Assembly (NCBI GenBank): GCA_002353585.1
Contig: DEJW01000005.1
Coordinates: 20,424 to 84,423 of the forward strand
Origin: Prevotellaceae bacterium UBA2738
Lineage (GTDB): Bacteria; Bacteroidota; Bacteroidia; Bacteroidales; Bacteroidaceae
Direction of reading: 5' to 3'
Length of the DNA: 64,000 nt
This document shows, in pieces, positions 17,008-25,524 of this stretch. The notes under the pieces were generated by a model that was not told the DNA's origin, ran no database searches, and worked only from the letters and a program-made list of their open reading frames with translations. Each line of letters begins with the position of its first letter. Positions within the stretch are counted from its first letter, which is position 1. The position numbers and the translations under genes are program-made.

Positions 17008-18821
17008 TGTTTAAGTTGGCTCAAAGGCAATTTACGCCAACCGCCTCTTCGCAAAGGGATATTCGCATGGGCACACAACCAGTAATTAAGATAAAATACC
17101 GTCCAGTTTTGCCCTTTTTCGCCTTGTGTATGTGGATCTTTCTCCAAAAGATTAAAAGCCATACAGTCTCTCAGTAAAAGTGCCACCTCGCTATTCTTCT
17201 CATCCTGAAACCAGAAACCATCATAACCATATCTTCCGGAATTCTCTTCCTTGACGGCAAAACCACTTACAGTTCGGTACGAATAACTATCGGAATAGGT
17301 TTGTTCCTTACAGAAAGATATTACTTGATTCAAAAATGCATATATTTTGTTTCCTCTAGGCAAACGTTTGATTTCTTCAAAGCGTTTCTTACAAAAGGAC
17401 TTAATAATACTATCCTGCGTTTCAGGTTCCAAAGCATAATTTGCAGAATCCATAATTTTCTTTGCTAATAGAACCTCAAACATTCTGGAGGACAAATGAA
17501 GGAAAAGTTCAATATTTCCTGCTGATAGGTTTATTAATGTCTGTGAGCCGTAATACTGAGGTAGTCTCTTTATTTCACCAGGCAACAAATCAGCTGCAAG
17601 AGGAGATAATTCCATTAGGATTCCCTGTATTTCTTCTTCACTATACTCAAAAAGTCTAGCTGACTGACGTGAGGCATATATTAACAAAGCGCGACTATGG
17701 AGTGCTTTCTCATACGGTTCTTCTTTCTGTATAGCCTTAATACCTTCAGCATAATTATCATAAACAGGCAGTGCTTTTAATTGAGTTAGATACTCCACAC
17801 TCTTTTCGTTGTATTCATCCGTATAATTGACGGTTGAGATTTCCGAAAGGTACGTAAACAGGTCAATGCCGTCTTCTGATTGTTTAGAGCGAATAGATGC
17901 CGTAGTAGTGGCCATTCTATTGAAGAGACTTTGAGACAAAGTATCCAACTTTATCACTTGAAAATCACGATCCATTATATTATTGTCGCTCAGGATCTCA
18001 ACAGAACTGAGTGATTCCATACGTTCTGCAAGCCACAAGGTTGCCTTTTGGCGCATTCCTGCTACCTCATCACGAATAATCTTCTGCTGGTTATCTGACA
18101 ACTTATGTCCATCATCAAATTGAAAGATGAACTCTTCGCATAACGGCTTGTTATCAAATCGGAACCAAGTAGCTTTCATAGCGCTTAACGCAAATAATCT
18201 TATGTTTCCTTTGAATCCACCTTCCGGCGGCAGGAAGCTATCAAGGAACTCGCATACGCGACCTTCTTTGTCTGCAGCCCAGTCTAATAATTCCTTACCA
18301 GTATAAAATGCTTTGATGGCTCCCAACTCTGGAATTGGTTCCTCAGGTGTAAAAACCAATCTGTCTAAATCAGTGTATTTAACACCAGCCAGTGTCATAC
18401 ATGTTTTCAGGGTTGCGAGCACAATTCTTGCATTAAGCAATGACAGAAATATACTTGTTTGCTCAGCTTCGCTGAACTGCTCGTCTTCCAATAATTTGTA
18501 CTCACGTCCCATCTGTAGATAGACACCACACTTTTGTATCTGCTCTCCATTACGCACTTCCAACTTCTTCAATTTTTTGAAGATAACCGGATAGTTAGTC
18601 TTAGTTACCTTTTGTAGAACTGATGGTGAGAATAGCCGTAATAGTGTGGTCTTACCTGCACCCGGGGTACTCATTATATAGGTAAGTGTACCCCATAGCG
18701 TGTCATTCTTATAGTTATCCTCCAAATAGGACAAGGGTTCTACAGAAAACAAGTCCAGGAACCTTTCATCAGTCTCTATTCGTTCAGAGACCCGTATGGA
18801 AAATGGATTCTTATAACTCAT
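16992..18821 (-). CDS. ORC/CDC6-like P-loop ATPase
   Basis: 609 residues. The P-loop STPGAGKTTLLRLF lies near 49-62, after an N-terminal segment NPFSIRVSERIETDERFLDLFS. The rest is mostly helical, with a long C-terminal region (for example NLSAGNIELFLHLSSRMFEVLLAKKI near 425-450) like the lid and winged-helix parts of ORC/CDC6-type AAA proteins, and a final Trp-rich block NWTVFYLNYWLCAHANIPL. I recall conserved-domain models for an ORC-CDC6-like ATPase family linked to phosphoribosyltransferase-like genes in conflict loci, but have not checked a match. No clear Walker B is visible to me. It starts 5 bases after the phosphoribosyltransferase-like gene ends. Confidence 0.75.
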   Translation of the reverse strand: MSYKNPFSIRVSERIETDERFLDLFSVEPLSYLEDNYKNDTLWGTLTYIMSTPGAGKTTLLRLFSPSVLQKVTKTNYPVIFKKLKKLEVRNGEQIQKCGVYLQMGREYKLLEDEQFSEAEQTSIFLSLLNARIVLATLKTCMTLAGVKYTDLDRLVFTPEEPIPELGAIKAFYTGKELLDWAADKEGRVCEFLDSFLPPEGGFKGNIRLFALSAMKATWFRFDNKPLCEEFIFQFDDGHKLSDNQQKIIRDEVAGMRQKATLWLAERMESLSSVEILSDNNIMDRDFQVIKLDTLSQSLFNRMATTTASIRSKQSEDGIDLFTYLSEISTVNYTDEYNEKSVEYLTQLKALPVYDNYAEGIKAIQKEEPYEKALHSRALLIYASRQSARLFEYSEEEIQGILMELSPLAADLLPGEIKRLPQYYGSQTLINLSAGNIELFLHLSSRMFEVLLAKKIMDSANYALEPETQDSIIKSFCKKRFEEIKRLPRGNKIYAFLNQVISFCKEQTYSDSYSYRTVSGFAVKEENSGRYGYDGFWFQDEKNSEVALLLRDCMAFNLLEKDPHTQGEKGQNWTVFYLNYWLCAHANIPLRRGGWRKLPLSQLKQWISK

Positions 18822-18826
18822 ACGGA

Positions 18827-19984
18827 TTAGTGACGGCTAATGCGTGGAAATAAGCCACGGAATTGATTGGAATCCTGCCAAAGTATAGGCAGTGAGTTGT
18901 TTGGTGTATTGTGAGATAGCACTAAAGGAAGAGCGCATTCGTCAAATCCGAGGTATGGATGAGTAGTATTGCCCACCTTATATGCATCACTCTCGGTAAC
19001 TTCATCGGTGAGATATTGTGGTTTCTTGAGAACTGCCATCAAATCAACATCTGTAATAATGGAATTGCTCAATTCATTTTCAAGTTCTTGAACGATGTGT
19101 ATCTCGAAAGTCACTTTTTTCTTAAACTGTCGCGACTTCAAATAGCTTTTTAGTCCATTTTCTATATTGGCTTTAGCTTTTTGAGTGGCCATACAGAAAA
19201 AAATGTCTATATGAATAACGTTATGATTAGGATCAAGTACAAAACTCAAATGCTTCTTATCTTCTATGCCTGTTTTCTTTTTTCCCTCTGTTGCTATCTT
19301 ATTCTCAGCACAAAGCTGATCAATTATCTTAGTAAGCTTGCCCTTGTATTTCTTTTCTTTTTTGTCATAGCGCACAAAACTCTTACCGCTAGCAGTAAAG
19401 TCGTCAATCAAAAAAATGCTCTGATAATACTTTGTGTTGTCACCCATTTTTTTCATATCATTCTGTAACTTCTTGAGTAGGTCGTCTATTTTCTCAGCAT
19501 CAGGATAATAATTGGTTAACACCTGCTCGTTGCTAAAACCGGCATCACGACGAAGTATATCAATATGGGCACCATCACTAAGTCCAATAACTAGAGAGGA
19601 ACGTTTCTCTATCCTGAAACGATTAACCACCTCCTTATTGGCTAAACAATAGGAAGCCTTACCTGTAGCCTTCGTTGCTTTGCTTAATAACAATGGTCGT
19701 ATATTAGTATCATACAGCAAATCAACCAGATAATTCATCTGAGTGGAAGAGATAAATACCAACCTGCTCTTTATGAATTTAAAAGCCACATCGCGGTCCT
19801 CTTGATCTAAACGATTCAACCACTGCACCAAACTACTCATAAATCGCATACCAGGCATAAAGCGGTCATAACCATCGTATTTCATGCTTCCCATGAATTC
19901 AAGGGCCGCCCTCTCATTTGCCAATTGCTGTGGTTCCCACCCCATAATACTGGCAAGTAGTCTATGTGCCAAATTACTGTTCAT
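18827..19984 (-). CDS. Phosphoribosyltransferase-like protein
   Basis: 385 residues. The key motif is IFLIDDFTASGKSF near 187-200, the PRPP-binding loop of type I phosphoribosyltransferases (hydrophobic strand, two acids, then small residues: hhhhDDxxxTG/SxT). The flanking parts do not resemble any housekeeping salvage enzyme: the N-terminal 100 residues are helical (FMSSLVQWLNRLDQEDRDVAFKF) and the C-terminus ends in a Pro/Asn-rich stretch (GFDECALPLVLSHNTPNNSLPILW). A basic region (RYDKKEKKYKGKLTK) follows the PRPP loop. The start overlaps the SIS-HAD stop by 4 bases (ATGA). It may transfer phosphoribose to an unknown acceptor or bind PRPP-like ligands as a sensor (inference). Confidence 0.78.
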   Translation of the reverse strand: MNSNLAHRLLASIMGWEPQQLANERAALEFMGSMKYDGYDRFMPGMRFMSSLVQWLNRLDQEDRDVAFKFIKSRLVFISSTQMNYLVDLLYDTNIRPLLLSKATKATGKASYCLANKEVVNRFRIEKRSSLVIGLSDGAHIDILRRDAGFSNEQVLTNYYPDAEKIDDLLKKLQNDMKKMGDNTKYYQSIFLIDDFTASGKSFVRYDKKEKKYKGKLTKIIDQLCAENKIATEGKKKTGIEDKKHLSFVLDPNHNVIHIDIFFCMATQKAKANIENGLKSYLKSRQFKKKVTFEIHIVQELENELSNSIITDVDLMAVLKKPQYLTDEVTESDAYKVGNTTHPYLGFDECALPLVLSHNTPNNSLPILWQDSNQFRGLFPRISRH

Positions 19985-21882
19985 ACACTAAACTTACATT
20001 TAATCACACCATCCTTTGCAAAGAGCCGGCTCAGATAATAGAGCGTTGCATCAAGCCCATATATACCTGATGGGGCTATATTCCAGCAACTCTCTGCATT
20101 TTTCGATACGCGGTCAACGCTCAATGAATACTTACTAGTCAGCATTTCGTAGTCGTTACCTTCCACTGTGCCATAATCACCTATGCACAAGGTGTGCCAG
20201 AAGTCTTCTATTACCCGTAGTTTGCTCACTTCACGGTAAACCACAATATCCATACTGTGACTACTACGCCACATACGGATACCATTCAACTGCTTGTCCC
20301 AAATGATTTCGCAGCAGGTGGAGTAAAGTACCTCTGCATCAGATGAAGACTGCACTTCTTCTATAGAGAGCTGCTGGCTGCGGGGTGAAAGTTTATACTT
20401 GATAAAGTCCTTAGGTAAACGTCTCTGTAATTCTTCACTCAGTTCTTTCAATTCGCTATCAAAGGGCTGTTTCTTCCATCTTTTCAGTTCATCTTCATCA
20501 CCCAAAGCCAACAGGCAAGCGCCATTATAATAACCCACCTTTATCTGTGGCCAATACATTTGGTCTAAGGAGTTCTTAAACGAATCCCCTACTGACTTGC
20601 CACGACCTGTTGCAACGACTATCTGAACTCTATTTTCCAACAACGGCAAAAGAGCATTCTTTATCTCATCACACAATCTGTTTGTGAAACGGCTCTTATG
20701 GTTTGCAGCAGACAGTGTACCGTCATAGTCAAAGGCCACAGTAGTAAACTTGCCCTTATTCAGCTGCTTTACAAACCGCTGACAAGCCTCACTGTAATAC
20801 TCCCATAATGGGGCATTTTCTATTCCTGAAGATCCCAGTTTGCGACGTACCGCCACATCTAGTGTCTTTTCTGCGGGCAGTATGCGGTTGGTCAACTTGA
20901 AGTAGTCCAAATTATATAGTGTACGACCATAGGAAGGTACACCTGGACGACCTGGATCTATTCCACGAGCCACACCCAAATCATTCACAAAGCGGAACGC
21001 CTTTAGCAGCATGTCGATAGATGCAGCAGGCGTTTCCAACTCCGTTTCTATGAATACCACCGGTACATCCTTGGGCAAACAGCCAATGGTCTTATATGCC
21101 AGTTCCTGCTCAACGGGAGTTATCAGCGCAATAATGCAAGAGTTATCTCCCTTCTTTGAAAACCAATGATGACGACCATGACCAAAGTTACGATAGTCGC
21201 TGAGCAAAGCAGAGCCTAAAGCAGCTTCTGTGAGTTTAGACTCAATATCCCACGCTACAGGTTCACCGGTTGCGCCATACAACACCAGAAAGTTTTGAAT
21301 GCAGGTCAAGTCAAATTCATAATTCTTGGTATATGTACCAAAAACCTGATAATTGAAACCTGAAACATCACTTAAACACTCAGCCGCCTTACATAGAAGT
21401 GCAAAAGTGGCTGCTAAAGAGTTGGTGGCCAGAAAGCCATCTTTCTCGCTGGGGATGTCTTCACACCAGCGCAGCACTTTGGGGTATTGGTCCAATAGTT
21501 CCTCGGTAGGATTGTTCTTGCGGAGGGTCAGGCTCATCATGCCTATCTCGTTATACTTTACGCCATACTTGATGGCATTCAGTATATCCTTGTTCTTACC
21601 ACTGGCACTAAGGAAAAGTAGTTTGCTGCTACGGATAATATTATGCCCTGCATACATCAACTGAAGCGGTGTCATAGCCTGTGCCAGCACACCATTGCAC
21701 TGCTGATAGAGCTGGGCTGCATAATGGCAAGCACTAAGCGAACCGCCAGAGCCAATACACACCAAAGGTATCTGCTTGTTCTCTGCAAACAAAAACTGGG
21801 CAAGACGCATCACATCTTGCTGCTCAGCCCATCGAATAGTTTCCGAAAGCTTTTTCAGTTCTTCCTTAAATGGCTTTCCCAT
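19981..21882 (-). CDS. SIS-domain and HAD-phosphatase fusion protein
   Basis: 633 residues, first gene of the four-gene operon. The N-terminal half has the SIS sugar-phosphate-binding signature LVCIGSGGSLSACHYAAQLYQQC (near 35-57) and a second SIS-like part (VLYGATGEPVAWDIESKLTEAAL, DYRNFGHGRHHWFSKKGDN near 230-248), as in isomerases or binding proteins of amino-sugar and pentose phosphates. The C-terminal part is a HAD hydrolase of the Cof type: motif I TVAFDYDGTLSA near 382-393, motif II IVVATGRGKS, motif IV GDYGTVEGNDYEML near 568-581. It probably isomerises or binds a sugar phosphate and dephosphorylates the same or a related compound. A fusion of these two domains is unusual. Confidence 0.85.
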   Translation of the reverse strand: MGKPFKEELKKLSETIRWAEQQDVMRLAQFLFAENKQIPLVCIGSGGSLSACHYAAQLYQQCNGVLAQAMTPLQLMYAGHNIIRSSKLLFLSASGKNKDILNAIKYGVKYNEIGMMSLTLRKNNPTEELLDQYPKVLRWCEDIPSEKDGFLATNSLAATFALLCKAAECLSDVSGFNYQVFGTYTKNYEFDLTCIQNFLVLYGATGEPVAWDIESKLTEAALGSALLSDYRNFGHGRHHWFSKKGDNSCIIALITPVEQELAYKTIGCLPKDVPVVFIETELETPAASIDMLLKAFRFVNDLGVARGIDPGRPGVPSYGRTLYNLDYFKLTNRILPAEKTLDVAVRRKLGSSGIENAPLWEYYSEACQRFVKQLNKGKFTTVAFDYDGTLSAANHKSRFTNRLCDEIKNALLPLLENRVQIVVATGRGKSVGDSFKNSLDQMYWPQIKVGYYNGACLLALGDEDELKRWKKQPFDSELKELSEELQRRLPKDFIKYKLSPRSQQLSIEEVQSSSDAEVLYSTCCEIIWDKQLNGIRMWRSSHSMDIVVYREVSKLRVIEDFWHTLCIGDYGTVEGNDYEMLTSKYSLSVDRVSKNAESCWNIAPSGIYGLDATLYYLSRLFAKDGVIKCKFSV

Positions 21883-21897
21883 AATTAAACTTTGAGT

Positions 21898-21913
21898 CCA
21901 CTTAAAAAAGTGG
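21898..21913. promoter_or_regulatory. Inverted repeat in the leader of the four-gene operon
   Basis: CCACTT (21898-21903) and AAGTGG (21908-21913) are separated by four A residues. They sit between the -7 box at 21928-21935 and the start codon at 21882, a plausible operator or leader hairpin. Confidence 0.45.
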
Positions 21914-21927
21914 CATTAATTTGATTT

Positions 21928-21935
21928 ACAAAGGT
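21928..21935 (-). promoter_or_regulatory. -7 promoter box of the four-gene operon
   Basis: TACCTTTG on the minus strand, about 46 bases before the SIS-HAD start codon. No exact TTTG -33 box is seen at 17-23 bases upstream. No other -7 box was noticed between the four genes, which agrees with one transcript. Confidence 0.6.
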
Positions 21936-22027
21936 ACTACTTTTTCTCGAAACGGAAGCATAAAATCATTGTTTCGCGCGTATTTTAAGCAAATTTTATC
22001 TGAAATCATACTTATGTGGCACAAAAA

Positions 22028-22059
22028 GTTGCCATAATTGAAGTTTTTTCGTACCTTTG
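22028..22059 (+). promoter_or_regulatory. Promoter in front of RNA element copy 1
   Basis: The -7 box TACCTTTG (22052-22059) is preceded at 20 bases by GTTG (22028-22031), one mismatch from TTTG. It drives rightward transcription into the repeated element and, beyond it, the protease gene. Confidence 0.65.
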
Positions 22060-22064
22060 CAACG

Positions 22065-22274
22065 CATAGTGGCGACATACCATCTTTGCACGACATATTG
22101 AAATAATGAAGCGTTATGCTCGACTTGCAAAAGGAAACGTGAGAAACTTCCAAGAAAGAACTGCAAGAACGGTGTACGGTTCGCGCTATATAGCGTGGGC
22201 TGGTTACTCCTTCTCAGTTCAGGTAATTCTCACGACCTCCTTTTGAAGAAGTGGTATATCAGTGCCACGCTTCT
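22065..22274 (+). ncRNA. Repeated structured RNA element, copy 1
   Basis: Bases 22108-22274 (167 bp) are repeated at 63734-63900 with the same length and only four mismatches; weaker similarity continues upstream to 22092. Complementary segments: CGTGAGAA (22138-22145) with TTCTCACG (22227-22234); CTTGCA (22124-22129) with TGCAAG (22162-22167), which crosses the former and so could be a pseudoknot; CGCTA (22184-22188) with TAGCG (22191-22195); AGAAGTGG (22247-22254) with CCAC plus TTCT (22265-22274). The repeat ends exactly at the 3' side of the last hairpin. A promoter lies 48 bases before the repeat. It could be a small RNA or a long leader of the protease gene at 22324. I do not recognise a named RNA family. 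Confidence 0.6.
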
Positions 22275-22323
22275 TCACGAACAAAAAGTCCTTAAGGCTA
22301 CTGAGGGATATTGACTTGAAAGT

Positions 22324-24204
22324 ATGAAGAGTAGATTTTTGGTTATGGTTTCGATGCTACTGAGTATAACAAGTTATGCTCAAGTAACGACAATGTTCTA
22401 TGGCCGTAATAAGATTCAATCAAAGAATGAAACAGCAGCTTTGTATTCTGTAGAAATATATGAGAATAATACAAGAGTAACTGTTGAGTTAATACCAACA
22501 AAAAATCGTTCCCGCATGAATTATTGGACAAGCAGGAACACATACATAATAGTTGATGATAATATTGAGCTTCCCATACTTGGTTTCTTGGGAGAAAGGA
22601 GTGGGGAGCCAGTTGTTGATACAGATCCGTTTTCTGGGAATTGGGGATGGAGCAATGTGAAAAAAGATACAAAGTACTATTACACAATGGTCTTTGCTGG
22701 TAAAATTCCTCCAGGAATGACTAATTTTACATTGAAGGATAAAGGTGCATATAATGGGGCGCATGGTTATGGATTCAGCAATTACGAACTTAATAATCCA
22801 AGAACAGGTACCACATCTTGGACTGAAGCATCCGTAAAACAATTCGCAGATGCCAATAATGATGGCATCTGCGGAATCTATGAAGGCTCTGGAACGAATG
22901 GATATAAACTCGGATGTATAAAGGAGGGAATTGAATACAGATTATTGTATCTCGGTGGAAAAGAACGATTGTCATGGTGGCAAATAGGTGATACAAAGGC
23001 TGTGTTACGGAATAGTGCAACTACAGGCTTCTTTAAGGGAGACTGGTATATGCAAGATAAGACACCAAATTCTGATTGTTATGTGGTTTTTGATGGAGGA
23101 AGTATGAAAACCATCATAGATAATGAAGAAGAATTTTATTTGAAGATGTATCCGACATCAAATTCAAATGGAACAAATACGGTTGCAGAGAAATGGACCG
23201 GTACAGGATTTGCATTAAATGGCGAATATATAGTAACAAACTACCATGTTGTGGAAAATGCCACATCTATCAAAGTTCAAGGAGTGAGAGGAGATTTTAA
23301 TAAAGTATATAATGCCAATGTCGTGTCAACTGACAAAACAAATGATTTAGCGATTATAAAAATCTCCGACCAGAACTTTAATGGGTTCGGCAATATACCA
23401 TACAAAGTGAAAACCTCTTTATCAGAAGTAGGTGAAGATGTCTTTGTCTTGGGATATCCTCTTACTTCTACAATGGGAGATGAAATCAAACTGACTACAG
23501 GCGTAATCAGTTCTAAAACTGGATTTCAAGGTGACATTTCTCTTTATCAAATTTCAGCTCCTATACAACCAGGGAACAGCGGTGGGCCAGTCTTTGATGG
23601 GAAGGGCAATCTTATCGGGATTGTAAATGCTAAGCATAGAGGTGCCGAAAATGTAAGCTATGCCATAAAGTCTTCATATTTAGGCAATTTAATAGAAAGT
23701 GCCACATACGTTTCAGTTTTGCCCTCTAACAACACCATTTCAACAATGTCATTGAGTAACAAAGTAAAGAATATTAGGGACTTTGTATTCATGATTACTT
23801 GTTCAAATGGACAACAAGCGACAGCAATGTCAAGTCAAAATGACATAGTTATCTCTTATCCATCAGTATCAAGCAATACTCTCAATGATTCACAACACTA
23901 CACCTCTACACTTATATCAAAAGTTACTGTAGGAAACTACGCCACAATAATAGAACTAACCTTAAAGAATTATGTGTGGTGTTCCATAAATCCAGGAACA
24001 TACATTTATGCTAATGGACAAAAATATACATTACAACGTTCAGAGGGCATTGCAACCGAACCACAAAAAACTTATCCTTCTTATCGCGGTGCTGATATAG
24101 TATGTAGGTTGTATTTTCCTCCGATACCAAAATCAACCAACTCTTTTGATTTGATAGAAAGTCAGAGTAGTAGATGGAAATTTTATGGGGTGAAACTGAG
24201 ATAA
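22324..24204 (+). CDS. Secreted trypsin-like serine protease (HtrA-type catalytic domain)
   Basis: 626 residues with a signal peptide (1-19, ending ITSYA). Residues about 25-280 are a beta-rich region of unknown function. The S1 protease domain follows: catalytic His in TNYHVVENA near 305-312, Asp in NDLAIIKI near 340, Ser in QPGNSGGPVFDGKGN near 415-429. These motifs match the S1C/HtrA-type core, but no PDZ domain is visible; the C-terminal 160 residues are another beta-rich part. It should act in the periplasm or outside the cell. Codon use is A/T-rich relative to the core genes, in keeping with the accessory island. A strong terminator follows at 24208. Confidence 0.87.
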   Translation: MKSRFLVMVSMLLSITSYAQVTTMFYGRNKIQSKNETAALYSVEIYENNTRVTVELIPTKNRSRMNYWTSRNTYIIVDDNIELPILGFLGERSGEPVVDTDPFSGNWGWSNVKKDTKYYYTMVFAGKIPPGMTNFTLKDKGAYNGAHGYGFSNYELNNPRTGTTSWTEASVKQFADANNDGICGIYEGSGTNGYKLGCIKEGIEYRLLYLGGKERLSWWQIGDTKAVLRNSATTGFFKGDWYMQDKTPNSDCYVVFDGGSMKTIIDNEEEFYLKMYPTSNSNGTNTVAEKWTGTGFALNGEYIVTNYHVVENATSIKVQGVRGDFNKVYNANVVSTDKTNDLAIIKISDQNFNGFGNIPYKVKTSLSEVGEDVFVLGYPLTSTMGDEIKLTTGVISSKTGFQGDISLYQISAPIQPGNSGGPVFDGKGNLIGIVNAKHRGAENVSYAIKSSYLGNLIESATYVSVLPSNNTISTMSLSNKVKNIRDFVFMITCSNGQQATAMSSQNDIVISYPSVSSNTLNDSQHYTSTLISKVTVGNYATIIELTLKNYVWCSINPGTYIYANGQKYTLQRSEGIATEPQKTYPSYRGADIVCRLYFPPIPKSTNSFDLIESQSSRWKFYGVKLR

Positions 24205-24207
24205 AAG

Positions 24208-24238
24208 ATAAGGGCGATATTTCGCCCTTATTCTTTTA
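24208..24238 (+). terminator. Strong hairpin terminator after the protease
   Basis: ATAAGGGCGA (24208-24217) and TCGCCCTTAT (24222-24231) form a perfect 10-bp stem with a TATT loop, followed by TCTTTTA. Confidence 0.9.
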
Positions 24239-24959
24239 ATTGCCACATTTTCCCGTCCCATTCAAATTGGAAACCGTTCACTTCCAAATACGGAAGCCTA
24301 TCAAATTCGATACTATTAACAAAATTCCACATAAAGTAGATAAATAAAAAGTTCTGCCACTATCGACATTGTTGCAAAATTACTCAATTTTCAGTATTCC
24401 TACAATAGCATAAGTAAAACCATTAATATCACTAAGTTATTTACTTATTCTTACAAAGAATGAAACAGACCCTTTTTCGCTAACACAAAGAAATAAAGCG
24501 AAAGTACACATAGAAAGCTATCTCAATTGCAATCGTTATGATTGACAGTAGGGAAAGAGAGCAGACAACGTAGAATAGTTCCGTGGAAATCTAGACACCT
24601 TCTGTGCTCCTAAAGATTTACGGAAACCTATGGGCTATGCCTTTGCGATAACACTTTCTCTCTAATATACAGAGTTGTTTGTGTTCGCAGAATTAGAAAT
24701 AGCATCTACGACAGGCTTGCCTTGAAGTGGAAGCCTCCAATCAAACGATGTGGAGATGGGGTATTAGGCTACCCACTGCTTGAAAAATGTGGCATCGGCA
24801 AGCCGATTTTACACGCTTGATATTATTCTCTGGCATCGGCTCCGATATTCATGGCCTGCCATATGTGAGAATAGCTTAATGCCAGATTCCGTGACCTCTG
24901 CTTGCAGATTTATGTGGTCAGTCCAACGTTCGATGCTAATAGAAACGGGTAGTGAGCTT

Positions 24960-24991
24960 CCCGATGCTTGTTTTATGTGGCAAGCATCGGG
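24960..24991. repeat. Perfect 11-bp hairpin
   Basis: CCCGATGCTTG (24960-24970) and CAAGCATCGGG (24981-24991) with a 10-base loop. Related GCATCGG words occur at 24790-24845. There is no T-tract and no gene ends here, so it is unlikely to be an ordinary terminator. Confidence 0.8.
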
Positions 24992-25072
24992 CATGCCCTC
25001 TACTTCATAGCTACATTGCCTTCATCCATTCCTTATTTCATGGATAGACGTTTTTTCCTTGTTAAGTTAATT

Positions 25073-25101
25073 TTTTTTCTCCAAACAAAGGGGAGAAAAA
25101 A
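25073..25101. repeat. T-rich/A-rich hairpin
   Basis: TTTTTTCTCC (25073-25082) pairs with GGAGAAAAAA (25092-25101). It could be terminator-like on either strand, but no gene is attached. Confidence 0.6.
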
Positions 25102-25467
25102 TACGGAAAAGAAAGATTTTTGAATTTCAACCTCACTTACTCACTTGGGGGCTCTCAAGGCGCATGAATACTGGGATGAGGATAGTGACCTGTGTTTGGC
25201 TACACCTCACTTAGAGGTCACTTTATACCTCTGAAGTGCCTGCCACTTTTTCACTTTGTCATGAAAACGGCGATTTTACTGACAAAGTGAATTTTTCTGA
25301 AGGCGCGAGAGTGAAGAATTTGGAGGCGAGTGGGAAGTTTGGTTTCAAATTCGGAAATCTCGTGAATTTTGTAAAAGATTGGTGGTCAGAGGGTTGAAAA
25401 ATGGGGTGATTTTTGTGCTGTGATATTGGTGTGGTAATCTGCGAATAAGGGTTGGATTTTTGGTTGC

Positions 25468-25524
25468 AGAAGCAATGCTTTTGCATGCAGAAGTAATGCT
25501 TCTATCTCTAAAAGTAATGCTTTT
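25468..25524. repeat. Array of three 15-bp near-palindromes at 21-bp phase
   Basis: AGAAGCAATGCTTTT (25468), AGAAGTAATGCTTCT (25489) and AAAAGTAATGCTTTT (25510) start exactly 21 bases apart. Each has arms (A/G-rich then T/C-rich) around a 5-base centre. A second array of four such units lies at 51322-51400. The 21-bp phase equals two DNA turns and would place bound proteins on one face. Confidence 0.8.

Noticed and set aside
22324..24204. Trypsin-like protease as part of the conflict operon
   Set aside because: It is on the other strand, carries a signal peptide and has its own terminator, so it is a secreted protease.
24780..25010. Overlapping short reading frames on both strands around the GCATCGG words
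   Set aside because: No start context, no family motif, both strands open because of low stop density in a repeat-rich spot.
25259..25486. Possible 75-residue protein on the minus strand through the palindrome array
   Set aside because: Its sequence is just a translation of the array and flanking repeats, without promoter or neighbours.
25468..25524. CRISPR array
   Set aside because: Units are only 15 bp, the intervening sequence is 6 bases, and no cas gene is seen.
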